Shown one piece after another: positions 1 through 8,733 of a DNA stretch of 55,092 nucleotides. The position numbers and the translations under genes are program-made. The notes under the pieces were generated by a model. The model was not told the origin of the DNA and made no database searches. It saw only the letters and a list, made by a program, of their open reading frames with translations. Position 1 is the first letter of the stretch, and each line of letters starts with the position of its first letter. Source of the DNA: Variovorax sp. dw_308 (lineage in GTDB: Bacteria; Pseudomonadota; Gammaproteobacteria; Burkholderiales; Burkholderiaceae_C); contig NZ_JAATOM010000031.1 in NCBI RefSeq assembly GCF_019207085.1, forward strand, positions 1 to 55,092, written 5' to 3'.

Positions 1-814
1 GCGGACGGGCGACAGTGGCCGCAGCCGGCGAGGCGGGCGCCACGTCAACGGGCGCTGGGGCCGGCTTCGGCGCCGGGGCCGCTTTCGGCGCTGCCGCTGT
101 CCTTGCCGGCGCGGGCGCCGGCGCATCCGGCACCGCGTCCGGGGCGAGTTCGCGCCCGCCGGCCTGTCGTTGTTCCTGCAACTGGCGATCGAGCGCCTGC
201 TGGAGGGCCTGCACTGTCGGGTTGTTGGCGTAGTCGACGTCCATCAGATCGAGCTTGCGTTCCGCGGCCACGAGGTCACCCTCCTTCAGGGCGCCGCGCA
301 CGGCTTCGACATTCGCCTTGAACTCGCGCAACTTGGCGGCATCCCGTTGCTTGTCGAGATAGAAATGGTCGTATGCGAAGGCGAATCCGAGCAAGGCCAC
401 CAGTGCGGCCCCGATGCCGAGGATCAGGCGATTGGGTGTGACGGGGCTGTCGGCCCAATCCACCCTGCCCTCGTCTGCCGGCGTGCCCTGCCGCCAGGGC
501 ACGCCGGGGCGCACGAAGCCCACGCTGGAGCCGACCTCCTCCATGATCGCGGTCGACGGGACGGGGTGGCTGCCGACCTCGTGCGGGTCCTGCGGGTCCA
601 TGAGCGGATAGTCGATCTCGTAGGGCGCCAGCGCCCGGCCGGTGCCGTGCTCGATGGCCACCTCGACATCGAACCTCGGATCGCGCGCGCCCTCTTCGCC
701 GGTTCGATCGGTTCCGCAGAACGGGCAGAAGCGCTCCCGCTCCTGCAGCAGCTCTCCACAATGTTTGCAGGGCTCCAGAAACGATGTGTCGGAAAAATCG
801 GCCAGATTCACCAT
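1..814 (-). CDS. zinc-ribbon, single-pass membrane protein (3' end outside window)
   Basis: The frame is open from an ATG at 814 to the window edge, giving 271 codons without a stop. The N-terminus carries a rubredoxin-like zinc ribbon with two CxxC knuckles (C16/C19 and C30/C33, in CKHCGELL and FCPFCG). An acidic linker follows, then one hydrophobic helix at about residues 129-148. After the helix comes a charged helical stretch (about 152-218) and a Pro/Ala-rich tail (about 225 onwards). This is the layout of small zinc-ribbon membrane proteins of unknown role in Burkholderiales. No specific function can be assigned. It lies 206 nt downstream of the malonate operon on the same strand, probably as a separate unit. 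Confidence 0.75.
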   Translation of the reverse strand, partial: MVNLADFSDTSFLEPCKHCGELLQERERFCPFCGTDRTGEEGARDPRFDVEVAIEHGTGRALAPYEIDYPLMDPQDPHEVGSHPVPSTAIMEEVGSSVGFVRPGVPWRQGTPADEGRVDWADSPVTPNRLILGIGAALVALLGFAFAYDHFYLDKQRDAAKLREFKANVEAVRGALKEGDLVAAERKLDLMDVDYANNPTVQALQQALDRQLQEQRQAGGRELAPDAVPDAPAPAPARTAAAPKAAPAPKPAPAPVDVAPASPAAATVARP

Positions 815-1020
815 GACTCGGATCGAAGGTCGTGCGCGGGTCGGGGCATGCTGGTTTCATTTTGGCTCTGAATTTGCATTTGCACCAACTCTGCCGGGCG
901 GCTGACTTGACAGCCGGATCGGGCGTTTTCCCAATGAAGAAGCGCTGATCGGGAGTGCCTCGCGCAACGGGCCGGCCATGCAACCTATGGCGTTCGGCCA
1001 ATGGCGCTGCACGAGCCTTT

Positions 1021-1926
1021 TCAGTCTTCGTGCGCCTGCAGCCAGGCTGCGATGGCGGCGGCGCTGCGGAAGTCGTCGCAGGCCCGCGCGGGGACGTCGG
1101 GATAGCGTTGATTCCACATGCGGGTGAGAGCCTGGCCCGGGCCGACCTCCAGCACGCAGCGCACCTGGCGCTCGGCGATGTTCTGCATGCATTCGTCCCA
1201 GCGAACGGTCCGCGCGATCTGGGCCGCAAGCGCCGTCCTTGCCGCCCCGGCATCGAGGATGCGATCGGCGGCATTGCTGGCCAGCACGATGCGTGGGGAG
1301 CGGAACGGCACATCGGCCAACACCTGCGAGAAGCGCTCCGCCGCCTCCTGCATCCACGGCGTGTGGGAGGCGACGTTGACGCGCAGGCGCGTGCACTGCG
1401 CGCCCTGCCCCGTCGCGATGTGTTGCGCCTGCTCGAGGGCTGCACCGGGGCCGCCGAGCACGACGCTCTCGATACCGTTGCGGATGGCCAGCGCGAGCCC
1501 CGTGACCGCGCGCAGTTGCACCAGCGCGGGTTCCGCCAGGCCGGTGACGGCGAGCAGCCCACCGGGATGGCGCGCGGCACTCTCGTCCATGGCCGCGGCG
1601 CGCAATGGCGCAAGGGAAGCCGCGACCTCGCTGTCGATCACGCCCGCCGCGCTGAAGGCCGCCAGTTCGCCGACGCTGTAGCCCGCGACGACCGAGGGCG
1701 ACGAAACGTGCGGGGCCAACTGGCCCCACGCCGCGAGCGCGAGCGCCGTCAGCAGCGTCTGCGCATGCGCATTGTTCGCAGCCCAGTCCGGGTCTGCGAG
1801 GGCGGCGCGCCAATCGTCCACGCCGAGCCGGGTGCGCATCTGCTGGACCCGCCCATCATCTGCCAGCCAGGGCAGCATGGCAGGGTGCTGGTTGCCCTGG
1901 CCGGAGAAGATCAGCGCGAAGCTCAT
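1021..1926 (-). CDS. mdcH: malonate decarboxylase epsilon subunit, malonyl-CoA:ACP transacylase MdcH
   Basis: MdcH loads malonyl groups onto the malonate decarboxylase acyl carrier protein. The 301-residue protein has the acyltransferase fold: FSGQGNQ near the N-terminus, the nucleophile elbow GYSVGE (S84, where most family members read GHSLGE), and a catalytic-type His in VASHTPWM (H188). The ATG at 1926 overlaps the mdcB stop by 4 nt (ATGA), which fixes the start. An upstream in-frame start would run into mdcB. It is the last gene of the mdc operon. Confidence 0.92.
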   Translation of the reverse strand: MSFALIFSGQGNQHPAMLPWLADDGRVQQMRTRLGVDDWRAALADPDWAANNAHAQTLLTALALAAWGQLAPHVSSPSVVAGYSVGELAAFSAAGVIDSEVAASLAPLRAAAMDESAARHPGGLLAVTGLAEPALVQLRAVTGLALAIRNGIESVVLGGPGAALEQAQHIATGQGAQCTRLRVNVASHTPWMQEAAERFSQVLADVPFRSPRIVLASNAADRILDAGAARTALAAQIARTVRWDECMQNIAERQVRCVLEVGPGQALTRMWNQRYPDVPARACDDFRSAAAIAAWLQAHED

Positions 1927-2786
1927 GGAGCGGCACAGATGCGCATGACCCAGCACGCGGCAGCCAGCGTGTCGGCCGCACCGCCGGGCGACAGGCGGCG
2001 TGCGACGAAGTCATCGGCGATGGCCTCGGCCTTCGCGAGCGCCCCGGGCCTGGCGCTGCCGCCTTGTTCGATGAATCCTTGCGCGGCGGCCTGTGCGTAG
2101 CGCAAGCCGGCGAAGCCGCCGCGATGCGCGAGGTTGCTGTCGTCCAGCACGGCCATCACGTGGAACAGCGTGTCGAGCCGTGCCAGCCGAGGCGACAGGC
2201 CCTTGGCGAGGCCTCGTAACAGCGTTGGCACCGCCGTCTCAAATAGCACCGGAAAGCCCATCGCCGCCTCCTGCGACGCACCGCGCAGGCCGAGCTTGCG
2301 CGCGGCGATGCCGCCGGGCAGTGTCGACGCGCGCAGGCTGCGTGCGGCGAGCGCATCGCCCCAGTGCAATTGCAGTGCGTCGCGCAGCGTCGTCGGTGTC
2401 ATCACCGTGGCGCCGTCGCGCACAACGGCGCCGGCCGCTGCGCACAGCAGGCCCAGCATGAAGATCGCGCCGCGATGCGTGTTGATGCCCCTCGTCGCGG
2501 CCAGCATGCGCGCCTCGGCCTCGATGCCGCAGCGCTCGAGTTCGGGGAACGCCGCGCCGCAGCGGCCCGCGTCGGCGATCTGCACGAAGTAGCGGCGCAG
2601 CGCGAACAGGCTGCGCATGAAGGTGTGGGCATCCATGTCGTCGTGGCTGCCGTTGTCGACCAGCGTGACCAGGCCCGGCTTGGGCGCCAGCGCGAGTTCA
2701 TCGTGCAGGGCCAGCGTGGCCGCATGGCCGATGGCCGTGGAGGTGAGCGGCCTGTCGGCGCGCAGTGGCAGGGTCGCGCGGTTCAT
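1923..2786 (-). CDS. mdcB: triphosphoribosyl-dephospho-CoA synthase MdcB
   Basis: A 287-residue CitG/MdcB-family protein. It makes 2'-(5''-triphosphoribosyl)-3'-dephospho-CoA, the precursor of the prosthetic group of the MdcC carrier protein. Family landmarks visible are APKPGLVTLVDNGSHDDMD near the N-terminus, RGINTHRGAIFMLG in the middle and LDDSNLAHRGG towards the C-terminus. The start ATG overlaps the mdcG stop by 4 nt and the stop overlaps mdcH by 4 nt, so translation is probably coupled. A longer frame reaching upstream to 3392 is only the antisense-free shadow of mdcG. Confidence 0.92.
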   Translation of the reverse strand: MNRATLPLRADRPLTSTAIGHAATLALHDELALAPKPGLVTLVDNGSHDDMDAHTFMRSLFALRRYFVQIADAGRCGAAFPELERCGIEAEARMLAATRGINTHRGAIFMLGLLCAAAGAVVRDGATVMTPTTLRDALQLHWGDALAARSLRASTLPGGIAARKLGLRGASQEAAMGFPVLFETAVPTLLRGLAKGLSPRLARLDTLFHVMAVLDDSNLAHRGGFAGLRYAQAAAQGFIEQGGSARPGALAKAEAIADDFVARRLSPGGAADTLAAACWVMRICAAP

Positions 2787-3463
2787 GTCGCCAGCGCCGC
2801 ATCGCGCGCGCCCTCGCACCAGTCGGCGTCGTAACGCAGCGCCGCGCCCGTGAGGCGCTTGACCATCACGCCGCGCGCGCGGCCTGCGCGCCAGTCGGAC
2901 CATTCGCGCCAAGCCACCGCCGTGCCGTCGGCGAACATGAGTTCGCCATCGAGCCGCAGGCGCGACGAGGCGAAACGATCCAGGTGCCGGGCCACGTCGT
3001 CGGCGTGCGCCCTGCTGCGCACCGCCACCCACAGATCGAGGTCGGAACCGGGTCGCACGTGATCGAGCCCGCTCAACGCCTGCCAGCCATAGCTGCCATA
3101 GACGTGCGCCGTGGCACCGGATGACGCGAGCCCGGCCTGCAGGTCGCCGGCCGTGCGCTCCGAGAGCGGCAGCAAGTCCACGACCTCGGCCAGTTCGGGA
3201 AACTCCTCGAAGCGCGACACCGACGCCGGCGGTACATGCACCGCGAGCCGCCGTCGCGCCCAGCGGCCCGGTGCAGGCAGGCCCAGCGCGATCAGCTCGC
3301 AGTCTCCGGCATCGGCCGTCTGCCGCGTCACGACCAGCGGCAATCCATGTCGTGCCCAATGCGCCAGGCATTCGTGCGCCTGCGCATCCCACGGTCGGGC
3401 CAGCACACCCTGCCAGCCTTCGCTGGAGAGTCGGGCCAGTCGATGTCTGCGAAGCGTTTCCAT
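2783..3463 (-). CDS. mdcG: phosphoribosyl-dephospho-CoA transferase MdcG (holo-ACP synthase)
   Basis: A 226-residue nucleotidyltransferase that transfers the prosthetic group made by MdcB onto apo-MdcC. The nucleotidyltransferase signature is clear: GSYGW at 123-127, followed by GSDLDLW (139-145), whose two aspartates (D141, D143) should bind metal. It lies 18 nt after mdcE and overlaps mdcB by 4 nt. The order mdcE-mdcG-mdcB-mdcH matches known malonate decarboxylase clusters. Confidence 0.92.
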   Translation of the reverse strand: METLRRHRLARLSSEGWQGVLARPWDAQAHECLAHWARHGLPLVVTRQTADAGDCELIALGLPAPGRWARRRLAVHVPPASVSRFEEFPELAEVVDLLPLSERTAGDLQAGLASSGATAHVYGSYGWQALSGLDHVRPGSDLDLWVAVRSRAHADDVARHLDRFASSRLRLDGELMFADGTAVAWREWSDWRAGRARGVMVKRLTGAALRYDADWCEGARDAALAT

Positions 3464-3481
3464 GGCCGGGGCCCTCGCGCG

Positions 3482-4183
3482 TCAGGCCGCAGCCAGCACG
3501 CGCTCCACGACGGACGCAGAGAGCTTTCGCCCGCCGCGCGCCGCGCCGTCCTGCGCGCGTGTGTCCTTGACCGGCGTGTCCGCCAGGGCATCGCGCAACG
3601 CGGCCTGCAGGTCGCCCTGCCAGAGCGCGCGGACGCCACCCATCGCCACGTAGTTGCCCACGCCCGGCGCGAACACGGGGTTCGACTCCGACAGCGCCGT
3701 GAGCGTTTCCTCGGACAGCTTGGTGACCCGGGCCATCGCCGGTATGCGCATCACGCGGATCTCGGCTTCGGGCAGCGCGTAGCAGCCGTCCGCGATCAGG
3801 CCGGAGGTGATGAAGCCGCCCGACAGCGCCTGGTCGTACACCAGCCCGATCACCTGGTGGCCGCGTCGGCGCGCCAGGTCAATGCACATGCCCAGGTGCG
3901 CCATGGCGCGGTTGATGCCGAGGGTCTCATCGCGGCGGCGCAACTGCTGGCCCTGCGTGTCGATGAACAGCAGGATGGGCCGCGCGGGGTGCCGCGCGAT
4001 GGTGTCGAGGATCACGCGGGCCTGCGCCAGCGCGAGCGCCACACCGATCGGCGCGTGGTTCGTGGTGCCGACGACCGTGATCGGCCGGCCGTAGAACACC
4101 ACGTCGCCGTGCAGGAAGTCATCGTCGGCGTGGATGCCGTGGGAGGACCCGAAGAGCTGGGTCGCGAGCTGGTTCCATTGCAT
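3482..4183 (-). CDS. mdcE: malonate decarboxylase gamma subunit MdcE
   Basis: A 233-residue carboxyltransferase-fold subunit that works with MdcD to decarboxylate the malonyl-thioester on the carrier protein. Recognisable stretches are GTTNHAPIGVALALAQ, LLFIDTQGQQLRRRDE and ALSGGFITSGLIADG (crotonase-like oxyanion loops). Two starts are possible. The ATG at 4201 overlaps the mdcD stop but has no ribosome site. The ATG at 4183 has AGGAG seven bases upstream and is chosen. Confidence 0.92.
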   Translation of the reverse strand: MQWNQLATQLFGSSHGIHADDDFLHGDVVFYGRPITVVGTTNHAPIGVALALAQARVILDTIARHPARPILLFIDTQGQQLRRRDETLGINRAMAHLGMCIDLARRRGHQVIGLVYDQALSGGFITSGLIADGCYALPEAEIRVMRIPAMARVTKLSEETLTALSESNPVFAPGVGNYVAMGGVRALWQGDLQAALRDALADTPVKDTRAQDGAARGGRKLSASVVERVLAAA

Positions 4184-4197
4184 GCTGGTTCTCCTGT

Positions 4198-5076
4198 TCA
4201 TGCCACGCGCAGTGCGCGCACATCGTCCACATCCAGGTCGGGCACGCGCTCGGCCTTGTCGATACCGAGTTCGCGCCACAGGCGCGTGGCCTGGTCGCTT
4301 CCATCGTTTTCCAGCGGCAGCATCGCCAGCCGCGCACCGAGCATCGTGTGCTCCGCCTCCAGGGCTTCCAGCGTCACTGGCCGCGACACCTTCATCGCCG
4401 CGATGGCAGCGGCGCGGAACGCCGACACGTCGTCCTCCACCAGCGCGTCGCAATCGCCGGTCAGCCAGCGATGCTTGCCGCCACTCGTGCGCCACACCAG
4501 CGCCCGGTCGCGCGAGTCGTATTCCTCCACGCCGTGCGAGGCTTCGATGACCTCGGGGCCCGACATCGCCAGCCGGCCGACATCGCTCATCACGATGAAG
4601 TCCGCGCAGCGCGCGACGATGCCCATGCCGCCGAAGCAACCATTGGCTCCGCCGATGAGAAAGACCACCGGAATGCCGGCCGCGCGCACGTCGAGCACGG
4701 CGCGCATCACCTCCGACACGGCGATGAGCCCGGCGTTGGCTTCATGCAGCCGCACGCCGCCGGATTCGGCCAGCACCACCACCGCGGCAGGCTTGTCGCG
4801 CAGGGCACGTTGCAGCATGCCGACCAGCTTGGCGCCGTGCACCTCACCGACGCCGCCACCCATGAACTCGCCTTCCTGTGCGGCAACGAACACCGTGTGC
4901 CCGTCGAGCTTCGCGCGCCCGATGGCCACGCCGTCATCGAAGGCCGAGGGCACGCCGAGCTGTGCAAGGTGCGGACTGGTCAGGCGCTCGGCCGGCGGAA
5001 TCCATTCATGAAAACTGCCCTTGTCGAACAACAGGGCGATGCGCTCGCGAGCGGAGCATTCGGCGAAGCTGATCAT
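4198..5076 (-). CDS. mdcD: malonate decarboxylase beta subunit MdcD
   Basis: A 292-residue subunit of the acyl-ACP decarboxylase core, related to the acetyl-CoA carboxylase carboxyltransferase beta chain. Typical stretches are GEFMGGGVGEVHGAKL, LAESGGVRLHEAN and GGANGCFGGMGIVA, which form the crotonase-type binding site. Its ATG overlaps the mdcC stop (ATGA). It is followed directly by mdcE, its partner subunit, as in other malonate decarboxylases. Confidence 0.93.
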   Translation of the reverse strand: MISFAECSARERIALLFDKGSFHEWIPPAERLTSPHLAQLGVPSAFDDGVAIGRAKLDGHTVFVAAQEGEFMGGGVGEVHGAKLVGMLQRALRDKPAAVVVLAESGGVRLHEANAGLIAVSEVMRAVLDVRAAGIPVVFLIGGANGCFGGMGIVARCADFIVMSDVGRLAMSGPEVIEASHGVEEYDSRDRALVWRTSGGKHRWLTGDCDALVEDDVSAFRAAAIAAMKVSRPVTLEALEAEHTMLGARLAMLPLENDGSDQATRLWRELGIDKAERVPDLDVDDVRALRVA

Positions 5077-5408
5077 GCGCGGCCTCCTTGGGGCAGTTCG
5101 GCCACGGCCTGGTCCAGGCGCAGGCTCACCACGGCGGGCGTCGCCCCCATGTCGTTGATGGAAACGCGCAAGCCGCCGATCGGATGGCGCGCGAAGAAGT
5201 CGTCCGCAACGGCCTGCCAGATCGGCCCGAAGCCGCGCGCCGAAGTCTCCACGCGCACGGCGCAGCCGTCACCGGCGGCAGCCTCGAGCATCACTTCGAG
5301 ATTGCCCGAGCCGACCACGCCGACCAGCACCGGTGCGAAGCCGCCGACGGGCCGGCCGCCAGCGAAAGAAAAGTCCAGGGTCTCGATGCCCACGGGGATG
5401 TCGCTCAT
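5073..5408 (-). CDS. mdcC: malonate decarboxylase acyl carrier protein (delta subunit) MdcC
   Basis: A small acyl carrier protein (111 residues, close to the family size of about 100). Its serine carries the phosphoribosyl-dephospho-CoA arm. The attachment motif is GVVGSGNLEV with the modified serine expected at S34. Two ATGs lie close together (5414 and 5408). AAGGA sits seven bases before the second and only one base before the first, so 5408 is the start. The gene begins 10 nt after the mdcA stop. Confidence 0.92.
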   Translation of the reverse strand: MSDIPVGIETLDFSFAGGRPVGGFAPVLVGVVGSGNLEVMLEAAAGDGCAVRVETSARGFGPIWQAVADDFFARHPIGGLRVSINDMGATPAVVSLRLDQAVAELPQGGRA

Positions 5409-5418
5409 GTCCATTCCT

Positions 5419-7101
5419 TCACCAGTTGCGGAAGCGCTTGGGCGGCTGATACAGCCCACCGGATGCGCGCACCAGGTCGCGCATGCTGCGCGCGGCCAGC
5501 AGGTTGCGGGTGGCGTCGCGCGGGTCGATGCCGAGGTCCTGGGGACGCCTGATCACGCCGCGGTCGCGCAGGTTCTCCACCGCGCGCTTGTCGCGGCCCA
5601 GCCCCACCGCCGTGTAGCCGGCCACGCCACGGATCGCCTGCTCGCGCTCTTCGTCGCTGCGGCACAGCAGCAGGTTGGCAATGCCCTCCTCGGTGAGCAC
5701 ATGCGTCACATCGTCGCCATAGATCATGATTGGCGGCAGTTCCATGCCGGCCTGCTCCTGCAGCGTCCAGGCATCGAGCCGGTCGACGAAGGCGGGCTGC
5801 ATGTGCTCGCGGAAGGTCTCGACCATCTGCACGACCAGCTTCTGTCCGCGTGGCGTCCCCGCCGCGCCGCTGCGGCCTGCGCGCGCCTCGCGGCCGGCCT
5901 TGAGCCATGCCGGGCTCGAGTGGCGCCGGCCGCGCGCATCGGCGCCCATGTTCGGCGCGCCGCCGAAGCCGGCGATGCGGCCCAGCGTCGCAGTCGAGCT
6001 GTTGCCGTCGAGGTCCATCTGCAAGGTCGAGCCGATGAACAGGTCGCAGGCGTAGTGCCCCGCCGCCTGGCAGAAGGCCCGGTTGCTGCGCAGGCTGCCG
6101 TCGGGGCCGGTGAAGAACACGTCGGAGCGCGCCCGGATGTAGTCCTCCATGCCCAACTCGGAGCCGAAGGAATGTACCGACTCGACCCAGCCCGCCTCGA
6201 TGGCCGGGATCAGCGCCGGATGCGGGTTCAGTGCCCAGTGCTTGGCGATCTTGCCCTTGAGCCCCAGCGATTCGGCATAGGTCGGCAGCAGCAGTTCGAT
6301 GGCCGCCGTGTCGAAGCCGATGCCGTGGTTCAGGCGCTGCACGCCGTACTCGGCATAGATGCCCTTGATCGCCATCATCGCCATCAGCACCTGGATCTCG
6401 CTGATCTGCGCCGGGTCGCGCGTGAACAGCGGCTCGATGAAGTTGGGCTTGGGCGCCTTCACCACGAAGCTGACCCAGTCGGCCGGGATGTCGATGCGCG
6501 GGAGCGAGGTGGTCTTGCCATCCACCAGCTCATTGACCTGTGCGATGACGATGCCGCCGGAGAAGGCCGTGGCCTCGACGATGGCCGGCGTGTCCTCGGT
6601 GTTGGGGCCGGTGTAGAGGTTGCCCTCGGCATCGGCCGCCTGCGCCGCCACCAGCGCCACCTTGGGCGTGAGGTCGACGAAGTAGCGCGCGAACAGCTCC
6701 AGGTAGGTATGAATCGCGCCGATCTCGATGCGCCCGGCCGATACCAGTTTGGCCAGCCTGGCGCCCTGCGGCCCCGAGAAGCTGAAGTCCAGCCGCGAGG
6801 CCACGCCGTTCTCGAAGATGTCCAGGTGCTCCGGCAGCGCCAGCACCGACTGCACCATGTGCAGGTGATGCACGCGCTGCGGATCGACCTGCACCAGCGC
6901 CTTGGCCAGGAAGTCGGCCTGCTTCTGGTTGTTGCCCTCGAGGCAGACGCGGTCGCCGGGTTCGATCGCGGCTTCGAGCAGCTTGCCGATGGCCTCCGTT
7001 GCCACGACCTTGCCGACGCGCTGCGCGCCGAGTGCTTGCGAGACACGCGCCAGCCGCGCCGTGCGGTTGGCTGTCTTGGTGTTCCAGTTCATGCGATCCA
7101 T
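5419..7101 (-). CDS. mdcA: malonate decarboxylase alpha subunit, acetyl-S-ACP:malonate ACP transferase MdcA
   Basis: A 560-residue CoA-transferase-like subunit. It swaps malonate for acetate on the carrier protein, starting the decarboxylation cycle. Length and sequence agree with MdcA throughout, for example VCLEGNNQKQADFLAKAL near the N-terminus and MEDYIRARSDVFFTGPDG in the middle. The start ATG at 7101 has GAGGT seven bases upstream. It lies 10 nt after madM, so the carrier and enzyme genes appear to share one transcript. Confidence 0.94.
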   Translation of the reverse strand: MDRMNWNTKTANRTARLARVSQALGAQRVGKVVATEAIGKLLEAAIEPGDRVCLEGNNQKQADFLAKALVQVDPQRVHHLHMVQSVLALPEHLDIFENGVASRLDFSFSGPQGARLAKLVSAGRIEIGAIHTYLELFARYFVDLTPKVALVAAQAADAEGNLYTGPNTEDTPAIVEATAFSGGIVIAQVNELVDGKTTSLPRIDIPADWVSFVVKAPKPNFIEPLFTRDPAQISEIQVLMAMMAIKGIYAEYGVQRLNHGIGFDTAAIELLLPTYAESLGLKGKIAKHWALNPHPALIPAIEAGWVESVHSFGSELGMEDYIRARSDVFFTGPDGSLRSNRAFCQAAGHYACDLFIGSTLQMDLDGNSSTATLGRIAGFGGAPNMGADARGRRHSSPAWLKAGREARAGRSGAAGTPRGQKLVVQMVETFREHMQPAFVDRLDAWTLQEQAGMELPPIMIYGDDVTHVLTEEGIANLLLCRSDEEREQAIRGVAGYTAVGLGRDKRAVENLRDRGVIRRPQDLGIDPRDATRNLLAARSMRDLVRASGGLYQPPKRFRNW

Positions 7102-7111
7102 GGTGTTGACC

Positions 7112-7876
7112 TCAATGCACGATGGCCTTGACGGCGAAGAAGAGCAGCGACGGGCCAAGCAGGCAACCGAGGCCGGTGTGGAAGGTCGCGACCAGTGCGC
7201 CGTAGGGCACCAGCTTGCGGTCGGTGGCGGCAAGGCCCGCCGACACGCCGCTCACCGTGCCCGCCAGCCCGCCGAAGACCATCGCCGAGCGCGGTGTCTT
7301 CAGCACGAGGAACTTCGCCGCGATCGGCGTGCCGACCATCACGATGATGGCCTTGACGAGGCCGGTGGCAATGCTCAGCGCCATCACGTCCGGGCTGGCG
7401 CCGATCGCCGCGCCGGTCACCGGGCCGACGATGTAGGTCACCGCGCCCGCGCCAATGGTGGTCATGCTGACCGCATCCGAATAGCCGAAGCTCCAGGCGA
7501 TCGACGCTCCGACGACGAAGGGAATCAGCGTGCCCAGCAGGAGCGCGACGACGCCGATCAACCCTGCCTTCTTGGCCTCGGTGGCCTGCACTTCGAAGGC
7601 CGTCGCGACGATGGCGAAATCCCGCAGCATCGCGCCGCCCATGAGCCCGATGCCGCCGAAGAGCGACATGTCGGCCAGGCCCTTGTGGCCGCCGGTCTGC
7701 AGGCCGCCCCAGTAGGCCAGCGCCAGTCCGATCACGATGGCAATGGCCGAGCCATGCACGCGGCCGAAGGTCAGGCGCTTCGAGATCTGTCCCGAGATCA
7801 GGACGACGAAGCCGACGATGGCAAAGGCGGTGACGAGCCCGTTCAATGCGGCGGCTTTTTCAAGGATTTCGAGCAT
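7112..7876 (-). CDS. madM: malonate transporter subunit MadM
   Basis: A very hydrophobic 254-residue protein, the large subunit of the MadLM sodium-dependent malonate carrier. Gly-rich membrane stretches such as GGIGLMGGAMLRDFAIVATA and FGGLAGTVSGVSAGLAATD fit the family. A GTG at 7885 overlaps the madL stop, but the GGAG motif abuts it. The ATG at 7876 has GGAG at nine bases and gives the usual family length of 254, so it is preferred. MadL and MadM are needed together. Confidence 0.9.
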   Translation of the reverse strand: MLEILEKAAALNGLVTAFAIVGFVVLISGQISKRLTFGRVHGSAIAIVIGLALAYWGGLQTGGHKGLADMSLFGGIGLMGGAMLRDFAIVATAFEVQATEAKKAGLIGVVALLLGTLIPFVVGASIAWSFGYSDAVSMTTIGAGAVTYIVGPVTGAAIGASPDVMALSIATGLVKAIIVMVGTPIAAKFLVLKTPRSAMVFGGLAGTVSGVSAGLAATDRKLVPYGALVATFHTGLGCLLGPSLLFFAVKAIVH

Positions 7877-7881
7877 GGCGT

Positions 7882-8298
7882 TCACTCCGCTTCGGCGAGC
7901 AAGGGGTTGTCGTGCAGCGTCGGGGCGGCGTCCGCCTCTGGCGTCGGTCGCTCGGTGCGATTGATCAGCGAGATGACGATGGCGCAGGCGCCCGCTGCGG
8001 CGAAGGCCGACAGCAGCGCCACCGGGCCACCGCGCAGCGCGGAGACCATGTCCTGCTGGGCGGCCATCGCAACGACCACCGGGATGTACATCGCGCCCCA
8101 GTACTCCACGCCCAGCTCGGTGAGCTTGGGCAGCATGTCCTTCTTCTGCATGTAGAGCCGGGCGAAGATGAGCAGCAGCATCGCGATACCGACTCCGCCC
8201 ACGTTGGTCTTGACGCCCAGGGCCTGCCCGAGCAGGTCACCGATGAAGATGCCGAGCAAGTGGCAGAGGGCCAATAGCGCGGTGCCGTAGATGATCAT
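7882..8298 (-). CDS. madL: malonate transporter subunit MadL
   Basis: A 138-residue membrane protein with about four hydrophobic helices, the small subunit of the MadLM malonate carrier. It opens with MIIYGTALLALCHLLGIF and includes LPKLTELGVEYWGAMYIP. The ATG at 8298 has AGGAG seven bases upstream. It is the first gene of the malonate operon, so the operon promoter should lie between 8299 and about 8480. A longer in-frame extension to 8424 lacks membrane character and a ribosome site and is rejected. Confidence 0.9.
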   Translation of the reverse strand: MIIYGTALLALCHLLGIFIGDLLGQALGVKTNVGGVGIAMLLLIFARLYMQKKDMLPKLTELGVEYWGAMYIPVVVAMAAQQDMVSALRGGPVALLSAFAAAGACAIVISLINRTERPTPEADAAPTLHDNPLLAEAE

Positions 8299-8460
8299 GG
8301 TTTGTCTCCTGGGTTTGCGCCGGGCGACTTGCCCGATGCGGAGGAACTTGGCGCCTTGACTGGATTGCAGGTACGGCGCGGTTCCCTGGAGACGAAAGGT
8401 AGCGGTGGGGGCGGATTCGATCAATTAACCACTCGCGCGGCAAAACGCGTGCAGTGAAAC

Positions 8461-8481
8461 GATCGAGGGTTAACCCCGATC
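8461..8481. promoter_or_regulatory. candidate operator upstream of the malonate operon
   Basis: The core GGGTTAACCC (8467-8476) is a perfect 10-bp palindrome flanked by GATCG and CGATC arms with a one-base offset. The site lies 163 nt upstream of the madL start. Palindromes with this span are typical of LysR-type regulator sites, and a malonate-type LysR regulator lies at 9873-10784. Binding is an inference. Confidence 0.4.
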
Positions 8482-8530
8482 ATTCGAAACGGGCAGTGCA
8501 TTTCAGATTTCCGAGACGCTGTGCCGGGGC

Positions 8531-8630
8531 GCGTGCCGAGCACACTGGGTATCCCCCTCCGCGAATGTCCCCCGGCCTGCGGCCTCCTCCCTTATTTCGC
8601 TGCGGGGGACACCCGGCGCCCTCGGCACGT
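8531..8630. repeat. 100-nt imperfect hairpin element (REP-like)
   Basis: The outer arms CGTGCCGAG (8532-8540) and CTCGGCACG (8621-8629) are perfect complements. The inner arms (about 8541-8566 and 8594-8620) continue the pairing with some mismatches, including GGGTATCCCCC against GGGGGACACCC. The central part is GC-rich. It looks like the interspersed intergenic hairpins common in Comamonadaceae. I cannot count genomic copies from one window. Confidence 0.5.
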
Positions 8631-8733
8631 GGAACGGTCTGTGGTGCCGGCCGTTTGGCGTCAACATCCAAGCCGTGTCACTGCTCGGCACTCACGTCCC
8701 TCTGTATCAGCCGGGCGCAACCCCATCTCGTGC

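Noticed and set aside
1923..3392. A 489-codon frame that would fuse another domain to MdcB
   Set aside because: The first 200 codons are an off-frame reading of mdcG. The MdcB start at 2786 overlaps the mdcG stop as expected.
4348..7131. A 927-codon plus-strand frame antisense to mdcA-mdcC-mdcD
   Set aside because: It is a high-GC shadow: the minus strand carries well-conserved mdc genes with ribosome sites, and the plus frame shows His/Arg/Ala-rich composition without any domain.
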